From: Manihot esculenta
Lineage: Eukaryota; Streptophyta; Magnoliopsida; Malpighiales; Euphorbiaceae
DNA: 64,000 nt
Assembly (NCBI RefSeq): GCF_001659605.2
Contig: NC_035174.2
Coordinates: 8,180,402-8,244,401 of the forward strand
Direction: 5' to 3'
Shown: positions 47,601 through 60,801 of the stretch, piece after piece
Layout: each line of letters opens with the position of its first letter
How positions within the stretch are numbered: position 1 is the first letter of the stretch
Position numbers and translations under genes: made by a program
The notes under the pieces: generated by a model
What the model saw: only the letters and a program-made list of their open reading frames with translations
Database searches by the model: none
Told to the model about the DNA's origin: nothing

Positions 47601-48835
47601 TTCCCGACACACTAGCCAAATTTCTGCAGCCTGGTGGCTCTATTATTTTAAGGCAGGCGTTTCGAATGATTTATTTTCATTTCAATTGGTTGCATGAAAG
47701 CTTTTTTTTTTTTTTTGAACATGCTAATCACGACCACGTGGATAATGATGAAGAATAATTAAGAAAATGCTTAGCACAAGAATCTAATCTCTGTGATGCA
47801 CTTGTTCCTCAGCCGGCTTTACTATTTATTTTCCCATAAGTTGCATATGGTAATAGCTTATGAGTTCCCATCTTAAATTACGGTAGCAATATCAAACGAA
47901 AAAAATGTAAAAAACCATGTCATTACTTTCTCTGACTAACTTGAATAAAATTGTCATAATATTATTAATTAAATTAAAATTAATATAATTTTAAAATATA
48001 ATTAGCTTAATTTTTAAATTTCTAGGACTTTAGTTTGAAAATAGTTCACTTAAATCAACAATTCGGTTTGAGAACTATCACAAAGCCTTCGTTTTTCCAT
48101 CACAAAGTATAGGACACAATTAATATTGATATAATTTTGTAGAGTTTACTGCTACATAAATAATTATTATCATATAAAAAATTAAAATATAAAAAATATA
48201 GTGTGATTTATTAGTTTTTTATTTAAAAATATATAATTTAATTTATATTAATATTATATTATTAATAAATCGTTATAATTTTTAAATATAAATAAAAATT
48301 TTATGTAAAAATTATATTATGAGATAATATTTTAATATAAATTAAATTATAAATTATAAATTAAAAGTTAATAAAATCACGTTATATTTTTATTTTTACT
48401 TTCTAAAAAAAGCCAAACTCACGTGAATAAAACTAAATTTTAAAGGGAAAAGGAAAAACAAAAGTATTAAATCTCTCCTCCCGTCCCATCCCATCCCATC
48501 CCACGACAGCATTGGTGAATCGAGACACCGTCGTATCTCAGTTTACTCCAAGACGTCTCTCTCTCTCTGGCAGTTAAGTTTTCAGACTTTTAGTTTCCCC
48601 TCCTTTTCTCGCAACGTTCCTCATAATATTTTATTATTGTTTCTCTGGAAGAAAAACCCTAACAGCTTTCATTGACCATTACCTCTCTCTCTTTCTGTTT
48701 ACTTTGACAAATTCTCCCTCGATAGTTGATGTTGAAGTTCATATGCTCAACTGTGGCGCTAAATTTACCACCATCAAGAATGCTTTGATCCATCAATCCG
48801 CCAATCCGCCAATCCTTCACTAGTAAGCTATCGCT
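44661..48835. other. Long spacer upstream of the choline-transporter-like gene
   Basis: Mostly AT-rich. The stretch 46300-47160 is less AT-rich and has scattered frames with stops; it may contain a decayed gene but I could not name it. The promoter and CT-rich leader of the downstream gene fill about 48480-48835 (tctctctctctgg near 48556). No intact gene seen. Confidence 0.5.
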
Positions 48836-51800
48836 ATGAGCGATTCTCAGACCTCCTCCTCCGACTCTGACTCCGCATCCGTTGCCGCCATCGATCAGGT
48901 CCTCTTTTATCTAATTTCATTTTGTTTCGATTGGTATAAGGCGTTTTCTACTCAGTTTAGTTACATTAATTCCTTATTCTTCTTTCTGTTGCTTTTGTTA
49001 ATTCATTGATTGTGATAGTTTATGGTTTGTGTTCACTTCCTAAATTCACGAGTCAACGAGTTGAGTTCTGTGATTTCACTTATCGTTTAATTAAGTTTAC
49101 GATCTTATTGTTCTTTCTAGTCCTGTATTAATTAATTTCGTAATCTTTTGATTAGTGCTGGTTCAGAGTTTAATTAAACACACTTAATTTTCCAAAATAT
49201 CGAATTATAGTTGACTTAAAAAAATAAAGGAAAAAAAAAAAAGGAGGCGTGGCTGAGCCCCTAAACATGTATTTTCACAAACTAGGAAACACATGCTTAC
49301 ATTCAAATTTTTGAATTTGTACTTAATTGGATGTTAAGCCTTTATTACTTTCCCTCCTTTTCTTGATGATGATATCCTCTTATCTGATTTCTATCTTTCT
49401 TTCTTCTCGCTACTAGAATGTAAGGCGGAATCAAAGAAGTGGCAGCGGTGGTCAAACATTGGCTCCTGACTTACCACGGCGGTGGCATGATGTCTTCTGG
49501 TTGGGGATCTTCTTGATTCATTTGATTGGATTAGGACTTGCTCTTGCGGTTCTTGGACTCAATAGGTTTGAGAAATCAGATAGGTTTAACATTGATAGGT
49601 TCACCACTGGCTCTTCGGGAAATAATAGAGGTTTGACGGAGGATTATTGGCCAATGTATGCTCTTGCTGGTGGAGTTGGAACTGTACTGGGGTGGACTTG
49701 GTTGTTGCTGCTGGGTTCTCGTGCAAATCAGATGATGAAGATCTCAGTTCATATTTTGACGACTTATCTTGCTGTGCTCAGTGTTTTGTGTTTCTGGTGT
49801 GAGCAGTTTTTCTGGGGTGTTGCATTTGCAATTGGTGCTGCATTACAGTTTTTGTATGTCATATCTGTCATAGACAGGTACGAGTACTCTTTTGAAAATC
49901 ACATCTCCTGTATTAGGTCTGGATTTGAAGTTGGTTTCCCCCCCTTTCTTTGGGGAAACTAACATTTATTTTCCTTAATGAAGTCACTATTATTTATTCC
50001 CCTTAATGTAGTTTGTGGAATGTGCTAATGTACAATGTTAATTTCAGTTTTCTATCCAAATCTGATTGAGAAAGTGACCTTTCACAATTTATTGTACTCT
50101 CAAAGGTTATATCTTATGTCTTGAGTCAAAAAGTGAAGCCTTTCTCTATACAGTTGAAGTAATTTATTACTTGCTTGCAAGGATTATTTGTTCAACTGTT
50201 GACCCTAATGTATCTCTCCCTCCCCTAGTCTCCTTTTTACACTCAAATCAAAGCCATAGATAAATTGCAAATTGGAAATTTGGATAGTAAGTTCCATCTC
50301 TGATAGTTGCTGTTCTTTCATAGACTTCCATTTACCATGTTGGTGCTGCAAAAAGCTGTGAAGATGGTATGGAGTCTTCCTGAAGTTATGAGAGTTGCAT
50401 ATGCATTCATGCTAGTTATGCTTTTATGGATGGGAATATGGTCTTTTGGAGCAGCTGGTGTTGTGGCAGCAAGCATGGAGGAAGGTGGACGCTGGTGGCT
50501 TCTTGTGGTGAGCTGGCAAGTTTTGCTCTTTATTCCATCTTCTGTCCCTGGATGAGAACTGCAACTGAGTTCTATTGGAACATCCCTTAACTACAGTCTA
50601 ATTTGTAGATGCTAGATACACTTTTTATGCTGTTAATTGCATATGCAGGTTCTCTCAGTAAGCTTATTCTGGACGGGTGCTGTTCTCTGTAACACTGTAC
50701 ATGTTATAGTGTCTGGGATGGTGTTCCTTGTTCTTATTCACGGTGGTCGAGAAGCAGCATCAATGCCTCCTAATCCATTGGTGAAGTCTCTAAGGTATGC
50801 TGTGACAACATCTTTTGGCAGCATTTGCTATGGATCATTGTTCACAGCTGCAATTAGGACATTGCGGTGGGAGGTAGGTTTTGCCTGTGTTTGCTTTTGA
50901 TTTAACTGGTTTATTAGCTTGTATCTTATTGTTACCCTTTTTTTCCTGCCCTGTCCGTCTTCTTAACTCAAAGTATATTTTAGATCAGGGGATTGCGGTC
51001 AAAGATAGGCAGGAACGAGTGCTTGCTTTGTTGTGTTGATTTTATGTTTCATCTCGTGGAGACACTTGTCCGGTTTTTTAACAAATATGCCTTTGTCCAG
51101 GTATTCTCTGTCAAAGTTTTATCTCTTGTAAAAACTTTTAATATGAAAGTCTATAAGATTTTGGTAAGATGCCATCTATGACTACCGTGTAGCCCTAGAA
51201 TGAAAAAAATTTCAGGACAGAGAAATTCTTGCAAGAACTTAAAACATTCTCCTTTTTTTAATAAGCTTATTCCACAAATAGACAATATTAAGCTCCTATT
51301 TGTCTTAAGATGCTATTTTTTTTTGACATATATTGCACTTGTGTTGTTTAATACTCATCATCTTAGGGCTTTTAAAAAGTTGTGATAGTTTTTCATATGA
51401 GAAATGCCTTTTATCTGCTCCAGGGGTTGAAGATTTTGTCACAATGAAATCTCTGACGTTTATTCCTCTGCCCAATTTATATTCTAGGAAAGTGATAAAC
51501 TCTTTGACCTGAGCAAAGGAAAAGTAACTTAATTGAGGAGATAGTACAAGAATGACTTCTGGGGCAGAACATAAAAGCAACCTGGTAGCATCTCTCAATT
51601 TTGGAGATTGTTGTACGTCAGTCCTCTATCTTCAAGTTCTTACCATAAAATCTCTTTATACAAAAACCCTCTTCTTTAAAAATATTACATAAAAGTCCCT
51701 CTAATTTAAAAATGTTACATAAAAACCCTCATCTTTAGAAGTGTTACATAAAAATTCCTTAGAGGCAGTGTCATGGTGTAAAAATAATAACTTAAAAAAT

Positions 51801-53623
51801 CAAAAGTACTGTATAAAATAGTAATTCATTCTCTCTCCTTACACTCTTTCTCTCTTTGTGCTAAGGTGTGTGAGAGATAATATTATGAATATCTTATGTG
51901 GCTTTTTTATTTTCTAATTTTTTTTTTTAACATTGGGGCATCCTGTATCAGTTATGCTACAGAAATGAACAATAAACTGCCTGAGGGATTTTTATGTAAC
52001 ATTTTTAAAGATGAGGGATTTTGTGGTAACAAATTAAAGATGAAAGACTGAAGTGTAACAACCTCCAAACTTGAAGGATGGCTAATATAAATTGTCCTGA
52101 TTTCAGATATGGTTCCAGTTTCCAAGTTTTGCAACAAGAAAAACAAAAATTAAAAAAAAAAAATCTAGAAACTGCAAAAATAGTGGTCTTTCTACTCGCT
52201 GAGGTGCTGAAGGATAATAAGCAGGCTGGGGTTGTGCCATTGGGGATTCCAGTTGGAGATGTAGGACACATCACTTTTTGGAGTTTCCAATGGATTTGCC
52301 TCATGATACATTTCTCCATTTACTTATGGTACTCCAGTCCTTCTGGGGCATCTGACTATTGGAATTTACATCCTATCCTGTTTCCTTCATTTATATCCCA
52401 TTTCCTTGTCCTTAACTGCTGACTATGTTTCCACCTTGGATTGTAGGTAAGATAGAGTTCAGTAGAAGTGTTTTCATTTTGGAATTTGATTATTGTTATT
52501 ATTATTTGCTAATAAATAGTTGAATTCACATTAATAACTGGTAATTATTGCAACATTAATGGCAATAGCTTAATCGATTTGTTTCTTCAGATAGCTGTTT
52601 ATGGCAAAAGTTTTAACCATTCAGCAAGGGATGCCTGGGAATTATTTCAATCAACTGGAGTTGAAGCAATTGTGGCATACGATTGTTCAGGTGCTGTTTT
52701 GCTGATGGGAACACTTCTGAGTGGGCTAATCACAGGAACATGCTCAGGCGTGTGGACTCATATCAAGTGGAGTAGTGACAGTGTAACCATGATAGGATCC
52801 ACTGCAATGTTGATGGGAATGGTCTTGGTAAGTTCTATTTCTTGCCTGCTGTTCATCTTTTTTGCTAACTGCTCTGTTATCCCATAGTGAATTGGAAGGG
52901 TCTATTCCATATATCTGTTGCTGGCGTAATTTAAAGGATATGCAGTTTCCTTTTCTAGGTTGTTTACATGTTGAATTTCTGGAATTGTGTTTCAATGTAG
53001 CAACTAGCAAGTTGCATTTTTCAGTTTTATATAAACAGCAAGTATCACCTCCAACCTGCGTTTGCAACTGATGGTAGCCATGTTTTTTATGAAGTACTCA
53101 TCCTGGAAGGAAAATGAAGCATGCATCTTGTTTATACAGCAAATGTTTGTCATTCAGTTGCATGAACATTTTAGCAGAATGAGAGACCCTGCGTTTCAAA
53201 CACACTTCATCAGACTCTCTTTCAAGGATAAGTTGCATCTTATTCCATGTTGATGCTTGATAGAGGTTTTTGATGATCCTTCCATTGCTGTAGCCAGCCA
53301 TTTATTAACATATAATTGGTTTGAATGTGACTTGCACCCTGGCATGATTCTATTTCTTGTTTGCACCTATGTGGACATTGATAATTAACATGAGGGATAT
53401 GCTCCAGGTTGGAGTAGCCATGGTTGTGGTTGAGAGTGCTGTTACATCCATATATATCTGCTATGCGGAAGACCCGTTGTTGATTCACAGATGGGATGCT
53501 GAATTCTTCAACCAGTTGTCTGAGACTCTGCACCAGCGTCTACAATATAGGAGTGACCGAGCGAGGGAAGTATTGACCCACAGTCGATTTGATAATCACG
53601 TACAAGAAACTGTCAGTGTCTGA
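48836..53623 (+). CDS. Choline transporter-like (CTL/SLC44, PNS1-type) membrane protein
   Basis: Multi-pass membrane protein of the SLC44 family. Exons: 48836-48898, 49417-49877, 50324-50507, 50649-50873, 50984-51100, 52591-52827, 53408-53623; 1503 nt, 500 aa, in frame at each junction. The N-terminus is a short serine-rich cytosolic tail (MSDSQTSSSDSDSAS). The first helix begins WHDVFWLGIFLIHLIGLGLA. A large loop with EKSDRFNIDRFTTG follows, then repeated helices, and the conserved block HSARDAWELFQSTGVEAIV in exon 6. The C-terminus is soluble (AEDPLLIHRWDAEFFNQLSE..). About ten membrane segments are visible. The family name comes from choline uptake by animal CTL1; for this shorter plant clade the cargo is not established. 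By order it corresponds to Arabidopsis At1g25500. Confidence 0.92.
51590..52080. mobile_element. MITE with long inverted repeats in CTL intron 5
   Basis: About 490 bp. The left 90 or so bases (ttttggagattgttg...tcttaccataaaatctct) and the inverted right end (gtttggaggttgtta...gttaccacaaaatccct) pair over their full length at roughly 75-80% by eye, and the pairing continues into repeated 'acataaaaaccctc' units. The core is AT-rich and non-coding. Long repeats without genes suggest a Mutator-type MITE. I could not fix a target duplication, so the boundaries are approximate. Confidence 0.6.
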
Positions 53624-56126
53624 TATTTACTGTACTCGATTTATTGATCCAAGTAAGTCAATCTTGTATTTATGTTGGAGTTATGTAGACTTACTGTTCA
53701 AGCATTTTATTGATCAAGAAATGATTCTTCATCCAACTATCTCTATTTATTCCATACTGGTTTCAATTCGCATGCCCTCGTCAACTAAAATCCAATACAA
53801 ACTCTGATGATAATAAACTAGGACTCTCGTTGAGTGAATTTAAAGAAATGCGCAGATGGGAAAGATAGGCCTCAATTGTAAACCACAAGGGCACGTGACA
53901 TCAGCATCCCCGCCCAAATGCAGAAGAAATTAAAACTCCCCCATTCCCCATCCCCTAGATAATTAACTCCAGGCTGTAGAGGTGACCAAGCAGATGTGCC
54001 ACATCATCAACTGAATTGTACGATTGCCACATAAGATGCGTAACAGAAAAGCAATTTAAAATTAATTATTTGGCAGGTATATAAAAAATAATAAACAAAT
54101 AAATGTAAGGCTGCTGCGACACGCCGCTCCAAATCCAAAATCGAAAGCAAAAGCCTAATATTTGGGCAGCTTAGCTTAGCTACAAGATCTTAAGTAGTTC
54201 CTTTTAAGCATTACCCTTATTTTATTTAACCCACACCCTCAACCATAAAAAGAAACAACTGTTAAAACAATAAAAAAAGTACCCTTTCTAAATATTTTTA
54301 TATTATTAAATACAGCAGCCAATAACAAAAGCTTAACTTCTTACAGGAGAAAAAAAAAAGAACCGCTTTTTCTTCTTGGAAAAACACCTTTCATATATAT
54401 TTCGTATATATTGTGATTCGGCCTCGTACTAAATTTCAGTATTGCACCTGCTTATAAATTTCAATTGAGTGTATTTTATTTTTAATTTAAATTAATCTAA
54501 AACTTCCATAAAAGTTCAATTTAGTCAGAAATAAGAAAAAAAATTAGCTTTTTAATTTTTGAAATAAATGAAGAAATTTAACTTTAAATTTTAATTTTTA
54601 ATCTAAATTAATCTTAAATTAAAATCTACGTGCTAATTTGGATAAAATGTTACAATTGGATTAAATTAAACATCTCCTTAAGATAAACTTGTGGTTGTAA
54701 TCCTATATTTTTCACTCTTCAATGATCCTTCTGACCTTCTCTACCAACTATAGAAGGGCCAAGGTCAACGGCTTGAGATTATAATGTTCAGTAGGTTTGA
54801 GCTTACGATTGAATTTATGATCTATGGGACTTGAGGTTTTAAAGATAAGTTTGATAAGTTACCTTGAATTTCTAATACCCTCTACTCTAGTATGGAGGGA
54901 AAGTGATAAAAGTTGGATTTGATGAAATTATTACTCTATTTGAGATGAGATAAAATAAAATAAAATAAAATATTTAAAATATGATTTTATAAGATAAAAT
55001 TTTTCATATTTGTAATTGTTGTCAAGGAAGTGACTGTTTCTAGTTTAATTTTGTTATTTGTAATTTAATTTATTTCAATTTATAGTTAATTTTTATTTAT
55101 TGCAAGTTATAATTTATAATTTATTGTTATTTATTTGATATAATTAATATTTTTATTATATAACTATAGTAAACTTGAGTTCTTAATTTATAGTCTATAG
55201 GTTACAAATGTTTGATATAACTGATTAGATGTGAAATTCAAATTACTTATAAAAGAAAATGGAATATTAAAAAGTTTATGGAGAAAGAAAAATACAACAA
55301 TTTAACTTTATTTTTTTTAATTTTCAATAAATTTAATGATTTTTTAATAATTGTTAATGATAAAATTGATAAAATACGAATAAATAAATCAGGATACCTT
55401 ATAAAAGGTTAATTAATTAGTTTTTAAAATAAATAATAACCCATTAAATAATAATAATATTAAAATTGAATAGCAAATAAATAAATATTTTTAAAAGAAC
55501 AAATTTCACCAGTATCTCATCACAATCACATCAGTAAGAAGCAGGACGCTGTTTTGCAGGTAATTTTATTTTTTCCTGCAATGAGATAATACGTGTAAAA
55601 TACACAATTCTAGAGAGAGAAAGCATCAGCACTTTTAGCCTTTAGCTTCAGACACCAGAATATGAATGTACAAACAAAGAATCAATTCATCCAAAGCTGG
55701 AGTAAGAGCTGCTACAGAAATACAACAGAGAGAGCTTCATGTCTTGGGGGACTGAACTCAACACCTCCACTCGCCCCCACACTCCGTGTTAACAACTGCC
55801 TTAAAATGGTTGCCGAACATCAAAAATCCCAGGAGGAGAGTGGCAGGGACGATTGAGACGAGAGAGTGAAAGAGGATTTAGGAAAGTGTGGGAGTGTTGG
55901 GAAACTAAAATCCCAACTCAGAACGCAACAATGAAAAGTCTGATAAGCTTTTCTTGTTTTTTTAACTATGAATATAAGGGAGCCGTACTGATACGCTATC
56001 CTCTTCTCTAGGATCACAACAAGATTTTTCTCTTCCTTCCTTTCATCTCCAACGTCACACTTACCCATTACAAAAAACCCCGCTCTCTCTTTTTTAGCCC
56101 TCAGCAAACTAACATTAATCACTGAA
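53624..56126. other. Spacer between the CTL gene and the bZIP gene
   Basis: It includes the CTL 3' untranslated region, AT-rich DNA at 54300-55500, and the bZIP promoter and leader with CT-rich patches from about 55990. No coding exon or bounded repeat recognised. Confidence 0.5.
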
Positions 56127-56231
56127 ATGCAAAGCTTCAAACATTTTCCTCTCCCTGAAATGTACTGCCACTCTTCCTTTTTTCTCCGGTATGTTTCTTC
56201 CTTTCTTGCGATTTTTCTTTCTCTTTCTGAG

Positions 56232-56267
<36 letters not shown>

Positions 56268-59200
56268 CTTCGTGTTCTTGTTGTTGGTGCTCGGTGGTTG
56301 CTATGGAAGTGATGAGTAGTTTCGTTTTCAGTGATAAAATGAAGTTTTTAATTCATTTCCCTGTCTCTATTTTTCTTTGGGTGCTTGGGAACAGAGGAGA
56401 AGATGGTAGCCGAAACCAGACGCGTTTTGCGGATCTTGGTGAGCTTGAACAACCAGCTCCTGCTTTTCATCACGATGATGCTGTTGATTTAAGCCCAAGT
56501 ATTCGTCCTTTTCTCTCTCTTGATGTGTAAATGTATATGTTTTTAATATATTTATGTTTAGGAACCTTTTACTACTGGGAAGTTTAGTTTCTCTAACTAC
56601 TTATGGTATTCGAATGGTTTCTGTAGGCTCCATGTTCAGTTTAAAATCGGGCAATGTCGCTGTTTTGTCCAGTAACTTGCAATACGATGCTGTCCTGAAC
56701 ACGGTACCTATTCTCACCAACCTTTTCTTTTTCTTTGTTTATGTTTCTCTCTGTTCATACTTCTACGTCGACGATGAGTGACCATAACATACTTGTGGGT
56801 GTTGATTAGTCAATGCTACGTCTGTTTGTTTTGTTGTCCGTAGAGCATTGGGTCTGCAGAGATAGCGACGACAGGAACAGGGTGTTTGGACACAGGGCAA
56901 TATATGTACCACAAGGGGACAACGATAGCTTCTTCGTTAGGAAACGCGCATTGTATTGAGAATTGGGGAGACTCAGGGATGGCAGATAACAGCCAACAGA
57001 CTGACACTTCAACAGATGTTGATACTGATGATAGAAACCAGGTATTTTTTGGCGTCTCTTTCTCTGCAAATATGCTGTGTTTCTTTTTTATATGCTTTAT
57101 TTTTTTTTGTTTGTTTTCTTGTATGGGAATATTTTTTGGCTTAATGGTGGTGGGTCACCTTTGAAATTGAGAAACTGTAAATTTGCTTATTCGAGTCCTA
57201 GTTTATTTTAAACTTGTTCTAGATTTTGTAGAATAATATGCTTTTAGCCTGACTTAAGAGGACCCAAGCTAAAAGTATTGACAGCAAATTAACTATTCCA
57301 TTTAGCTTAAGCCTGATGCCTGTTAAGCTGAAATTCCAAATCCTACCGAAGTTTAACACTTTTGGCTTATTCTACTTATTAAACAACTGCAAGTGCTTGC
57401 TGACCGCCAACCCCAAAAGGTTAAGATATTGATACTAGTTTCTGATTGAAGATTTTTATTGAATATGTAGCTTCACGGAGTCCAGCATGGTACTGTTATG
57501 GTTGTGGATTCCATGGAAAAATCCAAGGCAAAAGCTGGTGATCAAAAGGTTATTGATATGATGCTTCTTCAGTAGTAGTTGTAGCAGAATTGTTTTGTTC
57601 TTGAAAGTCAAGTTTAAGTTTGATTCATGTTTGCTTTGTGCAGACTCTCCGAAGGCTGGCTCAGAATCGTGAGGCTGCAAGGAAGAGTCGACTTCGGAAG
57701 AAAGTATTCTGTCTCCTTTAGCTACATGTCTATTTACATGGATAATTGAAAATTTCAAATGTTTATAAGTCTTGATGTACTATTTTCCATATAGTTTTAT
57801 TTATTTTGCCATCTATCATCCAACTAGACTAGCCTAGAGGTACCTTTGGAGCATTGAAACATGATGAGGCGATGTAATTCTCAGTTTGGCTCATCAACTA
57901 GCCTTTCGCACATATTCATAATCTGCAATGCATGCCGGTGTGAAACATTTAGCCTTTAGCATGTGTTATTTTGTTGTTGCTTGACATGATTAGGGAAATA
58001 CTTATAAAGCTGTCTGCATGGCCTAAATAATTTGTTACACCTAAATTAACTGGCATCATCATCTTCCTAATGTCTTAAGTTAATGAATGAAGAATATTGG
58101 ACTATTTATAGGTTTTGGTTTTGGATAGGCTTATGTCCAGCAACTTGAGAGTAGTCGACACAGGCTTGCACAATTAGAGCAAGAGCTTCAACGAGCTCGG
58201 CAGCAGGTGTAAGAAATAACCCTCTTTTTGCGAAATAGAAATGTTAGTGAAATATGTTGAAAGTGGCCTAGTTATCTTCAATGCATAGTGGACTAAAATC
58301 TCCTCTATCCCTGGCTTTCACAATTGTTGCAGGGAATTTTTGTTGCCTCTGGACTTTCAGGAGATCATGGGGCTGGCAATGGTAAGGGATTTTTGGAGTT
58401 TTTATAGACAATACTAGCTTCAGTTCCGTGTTTAACATGACTAAGGCTTGTGCAGGAGTCGATTTCACTATTTTTCATTCTTTAGGTTCTTAGCTAGCTG
58501 GACAGAAATTAGTTGTAGGAAATTAATTGATAAAAATTCATGTTTCCTATGCCTGATTTTTTTTTTCTTGTTATTATTCATGTAAAAATGTGATAACCTG
58601 GTGTTTGTATGTGATTCTCTCTCTCTTGCTTTAATAGCATTTGATATTGCTGCTTCTGAGCAAAGCAGTGAGTCATTTGGATAATATTTGATAGAAGCAA
58701 TGTTTATGGGAGATGTGAGATTTCTTTTAGGTAGGTTTGATGGAACTGATGAAGGATTTTGAAGAACTAGGCTTTGGTTCATGACCTTGATCTCTTAACT
58801 CCCATTAAAGCAGTGAATTATCAGATTGCACAGTGTAAACACTTGTAGCTTAAAGGTAGTTATATGCACATGACTGGTTGATAGTTGCGGGAGGGGGAAT
58901 CAACTTTTGTGACAAAAATATTCCTGAAGTTGGTTAATGCGAAATGCTTTGGCAAGAGACTATTTATTACTTCACAAGGACTGTTGAAGGCTACTGAAAG
59001 ACAGGATGTGGCTCTTAATCAAATAATGTGTTTATCTGAAATGGTGAAAAATCTTTATCAAGGACATAAATCAATGGGAATCCAACTGCCCTTGTGAACA
59101 AGGCAATGGCTTCACTATGTGAATATCATTTCTAGACCATACAAACATCTATTGTGATTCTTGTATGTTCTGTATATTAGCTGGTCTGTGTTGGGGTTAA

Positions 59201-60242
59201 GATTGGTTTTGTTGTCAGCCCTATATTATTTGCGAATCCATTTTGCAGTTTAGATAGTTTTGTTTGTGGAGATTATATTGTAGCATATTACAGATAATGA
59301 TCATGTTGGATTTTATGATTGATCATGTCTTAGGGGCTGTAGCATTTAACATGGACTATGCACGTTGGCTTGAGGAACATCAACGATTGATCAGTGATCT
59401 AAGATCAGCTGTCAATTCTCATATGGGTGATAATGAATTACACGTCCTTGTTGATGCTGTAATGTCACATTATGATGAAATATTCCGGTTAAAGAGCATT
59501 GGCACAAAGGCCGATGTGTTTCACATGCTTTCAGGCATGTGGAAGACACCTGCTGAGAGATGTTTCATGTGGTTGGGTGGATTCAGATCTTCCGAGCTTC
59601 TCAAGGTAATTTGACCGGTTGAGGTTTTTGTTATGAGTTTACGACACTTATTTAGCAGCGGTTTAATTTTGTTTGAACAGACTTGGCTTTGTATGAACAG
59701 ACTTGGCTTAAAGTATTTCCTTTGTTATAATTTAGATACTCGGGAACCACCTCGAACCCTTGACAGATCAACAATTAATGGGCATATGCAATCTGCAGCA
59801 GTCCTCCCAACAAGCTGAAGATGCATTATCTCAAGGAATGGAGGCTCTGCAACAATCACTTGTAGAAACAGTTTCATCTACCTCTCTGGGCCCTGCTGGT
59901 TCTGGAAAAGTTGCTGATTACATGGGACAAATGGCAATTGCAATGGGCAAGCTTGCAACACTAGAGAACTTCATTCACCAAGTAATACAGCAATCACCAT
60001 TCTTTTTCTTTCCTTTAGATTATTGTCATTGGCATCATCATTTATGATCACGAATTGATTAGTAATGTCGCAACTCGTATTGCATCACTTGTTAGGCTGA
60101 TCTTTTAAGGCAGCAAACTCTGCAACAAATGAATAGAATTTTGACAACACGTCAGGCTGCTCGAGCCCTTCTTGTTATCAGTGATTACACTTCGAGACTC
60201 CGGGCACTCAGCTCTTTATGGCTGGCACGCCCTAGAGATTGA
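56127..60242 (+). CDS. PAN: TGA-class bZIP transcription factor, PERIANTHIA (PAN) orthologue
   Basis: Nuclear transcription factor that in Arabidopsis sets floral organ number and activates AGAMOUS. Exons: 56127-56188, 56395-56498, 56627-56703, 56844-57041, 57471-57548, 57644-57703, 58129-58206, 58333-58381, 59334-59605, 59736-59981, 60096-60242; 1371 nt, 456 aa (PAN is 452), frame kept at every junction. The N-terminal extension MQSFKHFPLPEM..., the DTGQYMYHKGT stretch and ADNSQQTDTSTDVDTDD are PAN-like rather than typical of TGA1-7. The basic region NREAARKSRLRKK (N181, R189) is followed by a leucine zipper, split by the exon 6-7 junction. The DOG1-type domain covers about residues 236-450 and ends RLRALSSLWLARPRD. 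Cys344, in GICNLQQSSQQAEDAL, aligns with the redox cysteine reported near residue 340 of PAN. A (CT)n run lies in intron 1. Confidence 0.95.
56233..56263 (+). repeat. (CT)n microsatellite in PAN intron 1
   Basis: An uninterrupted CT dinucleotide run of about 30 bases, 45 bases after the first splice donor. CT/GA tracts near plant developmental genes can bind BASIC PENTACYSTEINE proteins; whether this one does is inference. Confidence 0.85.
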
Positions 60243-60801
60243 CAAGCTAATTGCCACCGGTTTGTTAAAGATTAAGCTATTTAATCTCCGAAAGTACGGA
60301 GAAAGCATTCAAGATCCGGGAGATGAGTTTGATTTATTAGAACTCTTCTCAGATTGCCCCATTTTACTTCTAATTTGCCAGTTGTCAAAGGTGAAATTTG
60401 GCATCTGATAGAAATGAGAAATGACTGCTTTGAGGAGTACTATGCTAAGCAGCAGCTTGAGGATAGTTGGGGATAGTAATCTTTACACATGTAATTAATC
60501 AAAGGCATCTCATGTCCTAGCAGTAGCTATATATCTGACGTGTTACAGTCTATTATCAGGGACCAAGCTATTGGCTGTTCTCAAAATCTGGAGTTCTGTT
60601 ATGACAAGGCATCATTGTTAAAGCATTTCTGTTAATGTGCAAATGTCCCTGAAGTACATTTATCTCCATTGCCGTTTTATTATTTACAAGTCTTTCTTGC
60701 GATGTAGTGCAAGAGTAATTTGAAACAGTTGCATCAGATGTATAACTCTGAGCATATTTACATATTCTCAAGGTTTCTGTCTGTAATTACTGAAGCTCCA
60801 G
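60243..60801. other. Convergent 3' region between PAN and the small minus-strand gene
   Basis: PAN and the next gene end facing each other with 559 bases between stop codons. This should hold both 3' untranslated regions. Nothing else is recognised. Confidence 0.6.
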
